From Bradyrhizobium sp. BTAi1 (GTDB taxonomy: Bacteria; Pseudomonadota; Alphaproteobacteria; Rhizobiales; Xanthobacteraceae), in the NCBI RefSeq assembly GCF_000015165.1, contig NC_009485.1:3078001-3142000 (forward strand): a stretch of 64,000 bases of DNA, in the 5' to 3' direction. Below the pieces are notes generated by a model. It had not been told where the DNA came from and made no database searches. It saw only the letters and a program-made list of their open reading frames with translations. Of the stretch, positions 1-8,467 are shown piece by piece; positions within the stretch are counted from its first letter, which is position 1, and every line of letters begins with the position of its first letter. The position numbers and the translations under genes were made by a program.

Positions 1-124
1 AAGACGGCGACGATGGCCGTGGTCATTGCGGGAGGTATCCGGTCATGGATCTCGGAAGGGCGGGTGGGACCGTCCGACATATGACCGATCGCCGCCCGGC
101 CAGCAAGCCGGCCGGGGCGTGGGG

Positions 125-1651
125 CTACACCAGCGCGGCGGTGATCGTATCGGCGTGGGCGCGGATGGCGCGGATCTCCGTTGCGCTGCGGCGGTCGAGA
201 TTGACGTATTGGTTGCGCATGCGGCCGTTATTGGCGAAGCGGCGGCGGTGCTTGGCGAGGAAGCTCCAATACAGCGTCGTGAACGGGCAGGCGCGGTCGC
301 CGGTCGCCTGTTTGGGATCGTAGCGGCAGTTGCGGCAATGATCGCTCATGCGATCGATATAGTGGCCGGACGCGGCATAGGGCTTGGTACCGACCACGCC
401 GCCGTCGCCATGCTGGCTCATGCCGAGCGTGTTGGGCAGCGACACCCAGTCGACGGCGTCGTGGAACATCGACATGTGCCACAGATGCACGTCGTAGGGC
501 CGGACGCCGAGCAGCATCGCGAACAGGCCGAGCACCATCAGCCGCTCGATGTGATGCGCATAGGCGTGATCGATGGTGTGGCCGATCGCCTGAGCCAGGC
601 AGCGCATGTCGGTCTCGCCGGTCCAATAGAAGCGGGGCATCGGCAGATCGGCGTCGAGCGCGTTCTCCTCGGCATAATCAGGCATGCGCTGCCAATAGAC
701 GCCGCGCACGAATTCGCGCCAGCCGATGATCTGGCGGACGAAGCCTTCCAGGGCATTCAGCGGCGCGTTGCGGTTGGCGAGCGCGGCCTCGACCACCTCG
801 CGCGGATCGAGCATGTGCAGGTTCAGCGCCCCCGACAGCCGCGAGTGATACAGGAACGGCTCGTCGGACAGCATCGCGTCCTGATAGGTGCCGAACAGGG
901 AGAGGCGCCAGGCGACGAAATCCGACAGCTCTGTCAGCGCGTCCACCCGCGAGACCGGCAGGTCGAAGCGGTCGAGCCTGCCCGGGCTGTTCGAAAAACG
1001 CGCCGCGACGAGCTTGAGCACGTCGCGCGTGATGGCGTCGGGCGCGTAGGATCTGGCCAGCGGAATCGGCGGGCGGCTCTTGCCGAATCCCTTGCGGTTC
1101 TCGGCATCGAAATTCCAGCTGCCGCCGACGGGGCGGCCGCCCTCGTCGAGCAACAGGCCGGTCTTGCGCCGCATCGCGCGGTAGAACGTCTCCATGATCG
1201 GCCGGGGATGCCGCTCGGTGAATGCGTCGAACTCGTCCGCCGTGCACAGGAAGTGGCGGTCGGCGCGCAGCTCGACGCGTTGCGGCAGCTGGCGGAGCTT
1301 CTCGCGCACCCGAAACTCGCCGGGCTCCAGCACGATCGTCGCCTGTGGCTGCAGCGCCGCCTGGTGGCGGGCGATCTCGCTGTCGAACGCGCCGGTATTG
1401 GCCGGATCGTCCAGCCGCATATAGTGGACCGTGCGGCCGCGGGCCTCAAGCTCGGCGCGGAAGTGCCGCATCGCCGCGAAGAAATAGGCGATTCGCATCT
1501 TGTGCTGCGGGACATAGGTCGCCTCCTCGGCGACCTCCATCTGCAGCACGACGTCCTGCGCCGGATCAAAGCCGTCGAACGCAGCCGACTCGGCGTCGAG
1601 CTGGTCGCCCAGCACGACGACGAGATGTCTCACGGCAGCTGTCTTGCTCAT
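125..1651 (-). CDS. Iron-sulfur bacterial cryptochrome/photolyase (FeS-BCP, PhrB/CryB type)
   Basis: 508 aa, full length for the FeS-BCP family (COG3046), flavoproteins that repair UV (6-4) photoproducts with light or act as photoreceptors. The N-terminal part (about 9-130) is the Rossmann-like antenna domain opening VVVLGDQL; the C-terminal helical part carries EGFVRQIIGWRE (302-313) and GTKPYAASGHYI. Four cysteines, C351, C439, C442 and C455, fall exactly where the 4Fe-4S ligands of Agrobacterium PhrB lie (350/438/441/454, shifted by one). The gene starts 9 bases after the stop of an ECF sigma gene, so the two are very likely co-transcribed from the RpoE-type promoter at 2287-2312. Repair versus signalling cannot be told from sequence. 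Confidence 0.92.
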   Translation of the reverse strand: MSKTAAVRHLVVVLGDQLDAESAAFDGFDPAQDVVLQMEVAEEATYVPQHKMRIAYFFAAMRHFRAELEARGRTVHYMRLDDPANTGAFDSEIARHQAALQPQATIVLEPGEFRVREKLRQLPQRVELRADRHFLCTADEFDAFTERHPRPIMETFYRAMRRKTGLLLDEGGRPVGGSWNFDAENRKGFGKSRPPIPLARSYAPDAITRDVLKLVAARFSNSPGRLDRFDLPVSRVDALTELSDFVAWRLSLFGTYQDAMLSDEPFLYHSRLSGALNLHMLDPREVVEAALANRNAPLNALEGFVRQIIGWREFVRGVYWQRMPDYAEENALDADLPMPRFYWTGETDMRCLAQAIGHTIDHAYAHHIERLMVLGLFAMLLGVRPYDVHLWHMSMFHDAVDWVSLPNTLGMSQHGDGGVVGTKPYAASGHYIDRMSDHCRNCRYDPKQATGDRACPFTTLYWSFLAKHRRRFANNGRMRNQYVNLDRRSATEIRAIRAHADTITAALV

Positions 1652-1660
1652 CGTATCCCG

Positions 1661-2260
1661 TCAGGCGGCTGCGGCCGTCACGTCATGGGCGTGCCCGAGG
1701 CAGTCCTTGCGCAGCATGATCAGGCTGCGATGCAGCCAGGTCTTGATGGTGCCGACCGGCACACCAAACCGTTGCGACAGCCGCGTCCGGCTTTCGCCCT
1801 CGAGATAAGCGAGCGCGAGCAGTTGGCGGCGTTCCTCAGGCAGACGTTCAAGCGCCTCGCGCGCGATCGGTTCCGCCAGCGCATAATCGAACTCGTCATC
1901 CGGAGCCGTGGCCGCCGGATCCGGGATCGCCAAGGCCTCGTCCAGCTCCGAGGTCGGCAGACCCGTCGCCCGCAGGGCGTCGATCGCGGTGTTGCGCATG
2001 ATCGTGCACATCCAGGTGATGGGTGAGGCGCGGGCCGGATCGAAGCTCGCCGCGTGCCGCCAGATCTTCAGATAGCCGTCCTGCAGGATGTCGTCGACAT
2101 CCGCCGCGGACGGGATCACCGCGCGCACGGTCTTGCGCATCTTCACGACGGTCGCGGCGTGGAGCTCAGCGAAGGCTTGCGCGTCACCGCGTCCGGCACG
2201 GGCCAGCAGACTGCTCAGATGCGCGACGTAGCTCTTTTGCGCGCCCGCTGATTGCATCAT
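1661..2260 (-). CDS. ECF RNA polymerase sigma factor, second sigma of the RpoE-ChrR locus
   Basis: 199 aa sigma-70 family ECF protein. Region 2 is visible around DVDDILQDGYLKIW and region 4 as a helix-turn-helix around RLSQRFGVPVGTIKTW. The start was set at the first of two ATG codons (2260) because a perfect Shine-Dalgarno AAGGAGG precedes it; the frame stays open upstream but would run through the promoter. No anti-sigma gene accompanies it, unlike rpoE with chrR. An RpoE-type promoter lies 26 bases upstream, so it is probably made only when RpoE is released, which would form a two-step cascade. The photolyase gene follows at once on the same strand. Its targets are unknown. Confidence 0.9.
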   Translation of the reverse strand: MMQSAGAQKSYVAHLSSLLARAGRGDAQAFAELHAATVVKMRKTVRAVIPSAADVDDILQDGYLKIWRHAASFDPARASPITWMCTIMRNTAIDALRATGLPTSELDEALAIPDPAATAPDDEFDYALAEPIAREALERLPEERRQLLALAYLEGESRTRLSQRFGVPVGTIKTWLHRSLIMLRKDCLGHAHDVTAAAA

Positions 2261-2286
2261 TGTCCTCCTTGCGCTTCCTATGCGGA

Positions 2287-2312
2287 AACGGGTGGGGACC
2301 GGATGCGGATCA
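2287..2312 (-). promoter_or_regulatory. RpoE/ECF11-type promoter of the sigma-photolyase operon
   Basis: On the minus strand the sequence is TGATCC, 16 bases, then CGTT. The same spacing and both boxes recur before rpoE and folE. The CGTT box ends 26 bases before the start codon at 2260. RpoE of Rhodobacter and SigE of Caulobacter are known to use TGATCC-type -35 boxes; assignment to this RpoE is inferred. Confidence 0.75.
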
Positions 2313-2420
2313 CTCGCCGCGCGTGCGGGCTTGGCTGCGAACAGCCGATCGACCACGCGATCCAGGCCATTGAGGCTCTGGATTGCTTTGACGGATTCTA
2401 GAGGCGGCGGACGGTTCGTT

Positions 2421-2440
2421 CCGCTCGCAAGCGCGAGCGG
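2421..2440 (-). terminator. Hairpin after chrR, possible terminator
   Basis: A perfect 8-bp inverted repeat CCGCTCGC/GCGAGCGG with a 4-base loop starts 4 bases after the chrR stop codon. It has no T run after it, so intrinsic termination is uncertain; it may only stabilise the rpoE-chrR mRNA end. Confidence 0.35.
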
Positions 2441-2444
2441 CGGA

Positions 2445-3095
2445 TCAGAGACGGACGAACGGGCTGATCAGTCGGCCGAGCAGGCCGTGCATGCGAAGGT
2501 CGCCGGTCATGGCGACGAGGCACAGGCAAGGGCCTTCATCGCCGACCACCGGACGATGGTCGACCTCGTCGTCGCCATAGTCGAAGTCACCGGGACCGTA
2601 GTAGCCGCCGAGATGGCTGAAGCTGCCCTTCAGAACGCAGGTCAGCTCACTGCCCGAATGGGTATGCTCCAGCATGCGCGCGCCGGGTTCCGAACGGAGC
2701 AGGAAGGCGCGCGACTTGCCGGTGCCGGAGAGCATGATCGGACGCATGCTGATGCCGGGCGCCACGCGCCGCCGCTTGCCGATCTTGCAGCGCTTGACCA
2801 TCTCGGGCAGGTCGGCGAGCTCGGGATCGTGCTCGGCGGCCTCGCTGACACGCGGCGCGGCTTGCGGGCGGCGGTCGATCCGGGCCATCACGGCGTCGAA
2901 TGCATCGGCGGCCACCGCGACCGGCTCGGCCGCCTCGATCGAGGCGCCGGCCAGCCGCTCGATCGCACGCACGAAGCGCCGGCAGCGTGGGCAGTCGGCG
3001 ACATGGACGCCGACCACCAGCTGCTCGGCCTCGTCGAGCGCACCAGTGGCATAGTCGGCCAGCAGGTCTTCCGGCGGGTGATGGCTGATCGTCAT
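2445..3095 (-). CDS. chrR: ChrR-family zinc-cupin anti-sigma factor
   Basis: 216 aa, the usual ChrR length. ChrR holds the sigma factor RpoE inactive and releases it on singlet oxygen or organic hydroperoxide stress. The N-terminal zinc anti-sigma domain has H6, H31, C35 and C38, the same positions that bind zinc in Rhodobacter sphaeroides ChrR. The C-terminal cupin keeps H144, H146, E150 and H180, matching the second metal site (141/143/147/177) with a constant shift of three. Its ATG overlaps the rpoE stop as ATGA, so the pair is translationally coupled and transcribed from the promoter ahead of rpoE. All residues known to matter are present, so it should be functional. Confidence 0.95.
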   Translation of the reverse strand: MTISHHPPEDLLADYATGALDEAEQLVVGVHVADCPRCRRFVRAIERLAGASIEAAEPVAVAADAFDAVMARIDRRPQAAPRVSEAAEHDPELADLPEMVKRCKIGKRRRVAPGISMRPIMLSGTGKSRAFLLRSEPGARMLEHTHSGSELTCVLKGSFSHLGGYYGPGDFDYGDDEVDHRPVVGDEGPCLCLVAMTGDLRMHGLLGRLISPFVRL

Positions 3096-3757
3096 GTCGC
3101 GTCGTCCAACAGGTCTCTCAGGCGGTTCATCGCCAGTCTGATTCGTGATTTTACAGTTCCGAGCGGCAGTCCAAGCACGGCCGCGATTTCCGAATGCGGT
3201 CGTTCCTCGATGAACGACAGCCGGATCACGGTGGATTGCTCCACCGACAATCTTTCGATCGCCGCCTCGACGCGTGTGGCATCTTCGACACGCGACAGGA
3301 TCTGGTCGGCGGCGAGCGTCGGATCAGCCTCGTCGTCGAGCACGATTTCCTTGCTCAGCCGGCCCTCGCGGATGGCCTTGCGGGCCACATCGATCCGCTG
3401 ATTGCGCGCAATCGTGAAGATCCAGGCGGCAGCGCCTGCGGTCGACGGATCGAACTGCCCGGCCTTGGTCCAAACCGCGACCATGGTGGATTGGGCAATC
3501 TCCTCGGCCTCGTCGGCATTGCAGCCGGACTTGATGAGGAAGCCTTTGATGCGCGGCGCAAAGTGCTCGAACAGGGCCTTGAACGCCTCACGGTCGCCGC
3601 GTTCGGCGACGCGTCCGATCAATTCCGCCCAATCCACGGTTACCTTCGGCCCACTGCTCGCGTTGATCCGGATCGGGGCACCTGCGCGCACGACCCTGCG
3701 GCGCGACGATGCCACGTTCGAACGTGCGAATCCAGCAGCTCTCAGTCGTGCGCTCAT
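3092..3757 (-). CDS. rpoE: ECF sigma factor RpoE (ECF11, ChrR partner)
   Basis: 221 aa. Region 2 appears as DEAEEIAQSTMVAVWTKA followed by WIFTIARNQRIDVAR, and region 4 as HSEIAAVLGLPLGTVKSRIR. It pairs with chrR through a 4-base stop/start overlap. The frame is open for 29 codons further upstream, but that stretch contains the gene's own TGATCC-N16-CGTT promoter, so the ATG at 3757 or a later start must be right; homologues begin near the DWAELIGRVA stretch, so a GTG start further in is possible. In Rhodobacter and Caulobacter this sigma drives its own operon, photolyase and membrane-lipid genes under singlet oxygen. Confidence 0.92.
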   Translation of the reverse strand: MSARLRAAGFARSNVASSRRRVVRAGAPIRINASSGPKVTVDWAELIGRVAERGDREAFKALFEHFAPRIKGFLIKSGCNADEAEEIAQSTMVAVWTKAGQFDPSTAGAAAWIFTIARNQRIDVARKAIREGRLSKEIVLDDEADPTLAADQILSRVEDATRVEAAIERLSVEQSTVIRLSFIEERPHSEIAAVLGLPLGTVKSRIRLAMNRLRDLLDDAT

Positions 3758-3787
3758 GATCCCCGACACACATGCCCAATGCAGGAT

Positions 3788-3813
3788 AACGTGGGCGGTG
3801 TCGGGTTGGATCA
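3788..3813 (-). promoter_or_regulatory. RpoE-type promoter of rpoE-chrR (autoregulation)
   Basis: Minus-strand TGATCC, 16 bases, CGTTAT. The -10 box ends 30 bases before the rpoE ATG. Same arrangement as the promoters at 2287-2312 and 4484-4509, which argues for positive autoregulation. It lies between folE and rpoE, so rpoE-chrR may be read both from here and from the folE promoter. Confidence 0.78.
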
Positions 3814-3840
3814 CTTCGGCTCCTGGAAGGTTCCGGAACC

Positions 3841-4461
3841 TCAATCCTTCAGGTCCGCATTGACCATGGCCAGGAACTCCTGCCGGCTCATCGGATCGTT
3901 GCGAAAACAGCCCAGCATGCGGCTGGTGGTGAGGTCGACCCCGTGCTTCTTCACGCCGCGCGAGCTGATGCAGTGATGGGCTGCCTTGATCACGACGGCC
4001 ACGCCCTGCGGCTGCAGGACCTCATCGATGATGTTGGCGATCTCGGCGGTCATACGCTCCTGGATCTGCAGCCGGCTGGCATAGGCCTCGACGACGCGGG
4101 CGAGCTTGGAGATGCCGACGACCCGGCTGCGGGGAACGTAGCCGACCCAGGCGCGGCCGATGATCGGCGCCATGTGATGCTCGCAATGGCTCTGGAACGG
4201 GATGTTCCGCAGCAGCACCATCTCGTCATAGCCGGCCGTTTCTTCGAAGGTCTTGCGCAGATACTCTTCAGGGTTCTGGTCATAACCGGCGAAGTAGCTC
4301 TTATAGGCGCGGGCGACACGCGCCGGCGTCTCGGAGAGACCCTCGCGCGAAGGGTCTTCACCGATCCATGTCAGGATGGTGCGAATGGCGTCTTCGACAT
4401 CGTCCTGGGTAACGCGGACCGGGTCGCAGGCGAAGGGAAGCTTCTTGGCTGTGTTGCGCAC
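3841..4461 (-). CDS. folE: GTP cyclohydrolase I
   Basis: 206 aa, full-length GTP cyclohydrolase I, which turns GTP into 7,8-dihydroneopterin triphosphate, the first step to folate and other pterins. The family zinc and active-site motifs are visible: SHCEHHMAPIIGRAWVGYVP (about 110-130), then RLQIQERMTAEIA, and the second zinc cysteine in CISSRGVKKHG near the C terminus. The start is a GTG at 4461 preceded by GGAGAG; an RpoE-type promoter ends 22 bases upstream. Standing at the head of a light/singlet-oxygen locus suggests pterin supply for stress or for a photoreceptor cofactor; this is inference. Whether a second housekeeping folE exists elsewhere cannot be seen here. Confidence 0.95.
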   Translation of the reverse strand: MRNTAKKLPFACDPVRVTQDDVEDAIRTILTWIGEDPSREGLSETPARVARAYKSYFAGYDQNPEEYLRKTFEETAGYDEMVLLRNIPFQSHCEHHMAPIIGRAWVGYVPRSRVVGISKLARVVEAYASRLQIQERMTAEIANIIDEVLQPQGVAVVIKAAHHCISSRGVKKHGVDLTTSRMLGCFRNDPMSRQEFLAMVNADLKD

Positions 4462-4483
4462 GGGGGCTCTCCGAAAGCAGGGT

Positions 4484-4509
4484 AACGGAACCCAAACCGG
4501 CGCGGATCA
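4484..4509 (-). promoter_or_regulatory. RpoE-type promoter of folE
   Basis: Minus-strand TGATCC, 16 bases, CGTTAC, ending 22 bases before the folE GTG. Third copy of the same element in 2.2 kb. Confidence 0.75.
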
Positions 4510-4595
4510 CCGGGGATCAGGAAAATCCCCGGCGGACGTTTGTCGGAGCTTGTGGTCGGTGTGTGCCGTGACCGACCAGGTCGCAGGGAGGCCGG

Positions 4596-6332
4596 TCAGG
4601 ACGCCCGCCGCAGCGTCGGGACTGTGGACGGGCCGGAGCGGAGGTTCTGGAAGAACCTCTCGACCTCCTGGGCGAGCGTCTGTGCGGTCGAGTTGAGATC
4701 GCCGGAGGCTGATAGCACGGAAGCCGCGGCAGTCGAGGTTTCCCCGATCGCATCACGCAGCGAGCCGATGTTCATGACCAGCGTCTGATTGCCATGCGCG
4801 GTCGATTGCGCATTGACCGAGATCTCGCGCGTCGCCTGATCCTGCTGCTGGATGGCATTGGAGATGTTGGAGGTGATCTCGTTGATGCCGCGCACGGCAT
4901 CGCCGATCTCCCGGACCGCGTCGACCGCGGTCTTGGTCGAAGACTGGATCAGTGCCACATTCTCGCTGATCTCCTCCGTGGCCTTGGCGGTCTGCCCCGC
5001 CAACGCCTTGACCTCATGCGCGACCACGGCAAAGCCCCGTCCTGCGTCGCCCGCTCGCGCCGCCTCGATGGTCGCGTTGAGCGCCAGCAGATTGGTCTGT
5101 TCGGCGATGGTCTGGATCAGCGTCAGCACGCCGTCGATGCGCTGGGTGGCGGCGGCCAGGCCCTCGATCTCGGTGATCGACTTCTCGGTGCGCTGGCCGG
5201 TCTGCTCCACGGCGCCGGCGGACTGCCGGATCTGGCGGCCAATCTCTTCGACGGACGCGGAAAGCTCCTCGGCCGCGCTCGCGACGGCGGAGACGTTGGT
5301 CGAGGCTTGCGTTGTGGCGCCGGCCGCGGTGGTGGCGCGCTCGTTGGCGTCCGCCGTCAGCCGCGTGATCGTCTCGGCAGTGCTGCGCATCGCGGCGGCG
5401 TTCTCGGTGACGGTCCGCATCACGCCGCTGATCGCCGTGCGAAAGTCTTCGACGGCCGCTTCGATATGGCGCGCGCGGGCCTCGCGAATCTCCGAATCCT
5501 GCGAAACTTGGTTGTTGAGGTCGCGGTTGTGAGCCATCGCCTGTTGGAAAACGCCGATGGCGCGCGCGAGCTCGCCGATTTCGTCGGCCCTGGAGGCATG
5601 CGGCACCTCGACATTCTCGGCACCGGTCGCGACTTGACGAATGGTATCGGTGATCTGCGACAGCGGCCGGGCGACTGACCGGGCGATGATCACGACGCCG
5701 GCGGCGACGAGCAGCAGCATCACCCCGCCCAGGCCTGTCAGGACCAGCGACAGCCGGCGATTGGTCTCGGTGTCCTCGCTGATCCTGCGGCCGCGTTCCA
5801 GATAGACTTTCGACAGCTCGTCGAGATCCTTGTTGAGCGCCGAGCGAACCGATCGGTTGGCGTCATTGTCGCCCCATTCGCGCCCCGCGGCAGGACTGAT
5901 CTCGATGGCGCGCCGCACCAGCTCCTTGCGAAAATCGACGAACTGCTCGATGCGCTTCTTGAAGGTCGCAAATTGTTGCGCGTCGTCGGCCTGCACGATC
6001 GCCTGCCACTTGTCGACGACCTTGAGGATCTCGGCATTGAACTTGAGCAACCCGTCGCCGTAGCGCTTCACCACCGCGGGGTCGGTCGACATGTAGACGC
6101 CGCGCGACTCCATCACGACGGCGTAGACGAGGCCGTTGACCAGCTGGACGTTGAGCGCCGCGAGATTGGCCGTCTCGATTGCCTTGGTCAGCTCGGCGCC
6201 GCGCCGCGAATTGTAGTCGGACAGCCAGGTGATCGCGGCCGTCAACAGGGCGAACAGCGCAAAGATCGCGTAGAGCTTCACTGCGATGGAATGGCGCGTG
6301 GCCGTCTTCGTTGACGTCGAACGTGGAGTCAT
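4596..6332 (-). CDS. Methyl-accepting chemotaxis protein
   Basis: 578 aa chemoreceptor. A transmembrane helix near residues 17-38 ([20 protein letters not shown]) is followed by a periplasmic helical sensor of about 150 residues, a second membrane helix ([21 protein letters not shown]), a HAMP linker ([15 protein letters not shown]) and a cytoplasmic signalling coiled coil. The hairpin tip [22 protein letters not shown] is the CheA/CheW contact and highly conserved. The ATG at 6332 was preferred to a TTG ten codons earlier because the membrane helix follows it normally. The ligand is not evident. It is a monocistronic gene with no che genes next to it. Confidence 0.93.
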   Translation of the reverse strand: MTPRSTSTKTATRHSIAVKLYAIFALFALLTAAITWLSDYNSRRGAELTKAIETANLAALNVQLVNGLVYAVVMESRGVYMSTDPAVVKRYGDGLLKFNAEILKVVDKWQAIVQADDAQQFATFKKRIEQFVDFRKELVRRAIEISPAAGREWGDNDANRSVRSALNKDLDELSKVYLERGRRISEDTETNRRLSLVLTGLGGVMLLLVAAGVVIIARSVARPLSQITDTIRQVATGAENVEVPHASRADEIGELARAIGVFQQAMAHNRDLNNQVSQDSEIREARARHIEAAVEDFRTAISGVMRTVTENAAAMRSTAETITRLTADANERATTAAGATTQASTNVSAVASAAEELSASVEEIGRQIRQSAGAVEQTGQRTEKSITEIEGLAAATQRIDGVLTLIQTIAEQTNLLALNATIEAARAGDAGRGFAVVAHEVKALAGQTAKATEEISENVALIQSSTKTAVDAVREIGDAVRGINEITSNISNAIQQQDQATREISVNAQSTAHGNQTLVMNIGSLRDAIGETSTAAASVLSASGDLNSTAQTLAQEVERFFQNLRSGPSTVPTLRRAS

Positions 6333-6880
6333 GAGGTGGATTACCGCAGGGTTGGGCTGCAACGCAGAAGCGATTATTTGTTAATAGTTATGCAAAACCT
6401 TCATGGAGAAAGCGTTAAGTGGGGCATCGCCAGTATGATGCAACCACCACGGAATTGATCCACGATCTCAAAATAATAGGGGCGTCCTCGGAACCTGCTG
6501 CAGCACCGCGGTCTCCGCGTGATTACGGATACCCCTCGGGCCGCCGGCGTCGCCTCACTCCGTCCCTCCTCATTCCACGCGCCCTCATTGCAAATGCATC
6601 GCAACTCGTCGCCGGCAGCATTTGCGATCCGAGGGACGAATCGCGCATGTCCTGAGCGACCGCAGGTCAGCTGTCGACCTTGATGTCAGTCAGCGCGGGC
6701 CTGCAGTGAGTCGGAACCTTTGATCATCGACATCGTTGTCGATCTTCGTCCGGCGGCTTGGCGGCTTGGCTTGTGTCGCACTGCGTGCGCGCGCGGACGC
6801 GACTCAACTTTTCTGGAAGTGGTGGCGCAATCGCGCCCATCGCTCTATGGTATCATGGAGCCGTGACTGCGAGGGCGATC
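6333..6880. other. Intergenic region between chemoreceptor and hpnP
   Basis: About 550 bases without a credible gene, between divergent genes. It holds the EcfG-type promoter at 6713-6737 and a 144-base untranslated leader of hpnP. The part nearest the chemoreceptor (about 6370-6480) is AT-richer than its surroundings and probably carries the chemoreceptor promoter; no clear box was identified. Confidence 0.6.
6713..6737 (+). promoter_or_regulatory. EcfG-type general stress promoter of hpnP
   Basis: GGAAC, 16 bases, CGTT, an exact match to the alphaproteobacterial sigma-EcfG consensus (GGAAC-N16/17-CGTT). It points at hpnP, whose ATG is 143 bases further on. In Rhodopseudomonas palustris 2-methylhopanoid formation by HpnP is known to be under EcfG, which supports the assignment. 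Confidence 0.72.
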
Positions 6881-8467
6881 ATGAGATTCGAAGGGGTCCA
6901 GACCGTACGCCGTATCCTCTGTGTGTTTCCGCGCTACACCTCCTCGTTCGGAACGTTCGAACATGCCTATCCGCTCACGGACGGCATCCAGGCCTTCATG
7001 CCGCCCCAGGGGCTGCTGCTGATCGCAGCCTATTTGCCGAGTTCATGGCAGGTCCGTTTCATCGACGAGAACATCCGCGCTGCGCAGGCGGAGGATTTCG
7101 CCTGGGCCGAGGCCGTGTTCGTCAGCGGCATGCACATCCAGCGTCAGCAGATGAACGACATCTGCCAGCGTGCCCACGCCTTCGATCTGCCGGTCGCCCT
7201 CGGCGGACCCTCGGTCAGTGCCTGTCCCGACTATTATCCGAGCTTTGACTATCTGCATGTCGGCGAGCTCGGCGATGCCACCGACGAGCTGATTGAACGC
7301 CTCGCGCGGGACCCGTCACGGCCTGAGCAACAGGTCGTGCTGCGCACCAAGGAGCGCGTGGCGATGACGGAATTCCCGGTGCCGGCCTATGAGCTCGCGG
7401 AGGTGAAGAATTACTTCCTCGGCAGCATCCAATATTCCAGCGGCTGTCCCTATCAGTGCGAATTCTGCGACATTCCCGGGCTGTATGGGCGTAATCCGCG
7501 CATCAAGACGCCGCAGCAGATCATCGCCGAGCTCGACAAGCTCCGGGAATGCGGCGTCACCGGCTCGGTGTATTTCGTCGACGACAATTTCATCGGCAAC
7601 CGCAAGGCGGCGCTGGAGCTGTTGCCGCATCTGATCGAATGGCAGAAGCGCACCGGCTATGTCATGCGGCTGGCCTGCGAGGCGACGCTCAATATCGCGA
7701 AGCGGCCCGAGATCCTGGAGAAGATGCGGGAGGCCTATTTCATCACCATCTTCTGCGGCATCGAGACGCCCGATCCCGATGCGCTGACGGCGATGCAGAA
7801 GGACCACAACATGATGGTGCCGATTCTCGAGGGGATCAGGACCATCAACAGCTATGGCATGGAGGTGGTCTCCGGCATCATCATGGGACTGGACACGGAC
7901 ACGCCGCAGACCGCCGATGCGCTGCTGCAATTCGTCGAGGAGAGCCGGATTCCGCTGCTCACGATCAATCTGCTGCAGGCGCTGCCGAAGACGCCGCTAT
8001 GGGATCGCCTGGAGCGCGAAGGCAGGCTGGTCCACGACGATGGACGCGATTCCAACGTCAAGTTCCTGATGCCCTATGACGAGGTGGTGTCGGCGTGGCG
8101 GCGCTGCATGGATGTGGCCTATGAGCCGGAGCGGCTCTATGCGCGCTATCAGCATCAATGCGACACCACTTATGCCAACCGCATCAAGGTGCCGGTCAGC
8201 GCGGAGATGAAGAGCTGGCCGAACATCCGGCGCGGGCTGGTGATGATGGCCAAGATCTTCTGGAAGGTCGGTGTGCTCGGCGACTACAAGCGGCCGTTCT
8301 GGCGCTTTGCCTGGACCCAGCTCAGGCGCGGCGAGATCGAGAACTTCATCGCGGTGGCGATGATCGCGCATCACCTGATCATGTTCGCCCGCGCGGCCTC
8401 CCGCGGCCATCAGAACGCCTCGAACTATTCGATCCGACTGCGCGAGGCCGCCATCCCCGCCGCGTAA
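6881..8467 (+). CDS. hpnP: Hopanoid C-2 methylase HpnP (B12-binding radical SAM)
   Basis: 528 aa. HpnP adds the methyl group at C-2 of hopanoids, giving 2-methylhopanoids. The N-terminal part (about 10-150) is a cobalamin-binding Rossmann domain, the radical SAM core has C189-x3-C193-x2-C196 in SSGCPYQCEFCDI, and the C-terminal DUF4070 region follows. Phrases such as AFMPPQGLLLIAAYLP and CDIPGLYGRNPR are typical of HpnP. The ATG at 6881 has GAGGG just upstream; an earlier in-frame start at 6758 would lack similarity. An EcfG promoter and the adjoining hopanoid genes agree with the call. Another B12 radical SAM methylase of the same subfamily is the main alternative. Confidence 0.87.
   Translation: MRFEGVQTVRRILCVFPRYTSSFGTFEHAYPLTDGIQAFMPPQGLLLIAAYLPSSWQVRFIDENIRAAQAEDFAWAEAVFVSGMHIQRQQMNDICQRAHAFDLPVALGGPSVSACPDYYPSFDYLHVGELGDATDELIERLARDPSRPEQQVVLRTKERVAMTEFPVPAYELAEVKNYFLGSIQYSSGCPYQCEFCDIPGLYGRNPRIKTPQQIIAELDKLRECGVTGSVYFVDDNFIGNRKAALELLPHLIEWQKRTGYVMRLACEATLNIAKRPEILEKMREAYFITIFCGIETPDPDALTAMQKDHNMMVPILEGIRTINSYGMEVVSGIIMGLDTDTPQTADALLQFVEESRIPLLTINLLQALPKTPLWDRLEREGRLVHDDGRDSNVKFLMPYDEVVSAWRRCMDVAYEPERLYARYQHQCDTTYANRIKVPVSAEMKSWPNIRRGLVMMAKIFWKVGVLGDYKRPFWRFAWTQLRRGEIENFIAVAMIAHHLIMFARAASRGHQNASNYSIRLREAAIPAA

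Noticed and set aside
60..124. A terminator after the photolyase gene (CCCGGCC/GGCCGGG near 96-117)
   Set aside because: The stem is only 7 bp with an 8-base loop and no T run; too weak in such GC-rich DNA.
26..2026. A 666-codon open frame on the plus strand opposite the photolyase and sigma genes
   Set aside because: It runs across two convincing minus-strand genes and the predicted protein resembles no family.
3758..3844. An upstream start for RpoE adding 29 residues
   Set aside because: The added stretch contains the gene's own TGATCC-N16-CGTT promoter and is not similar to RpoE.
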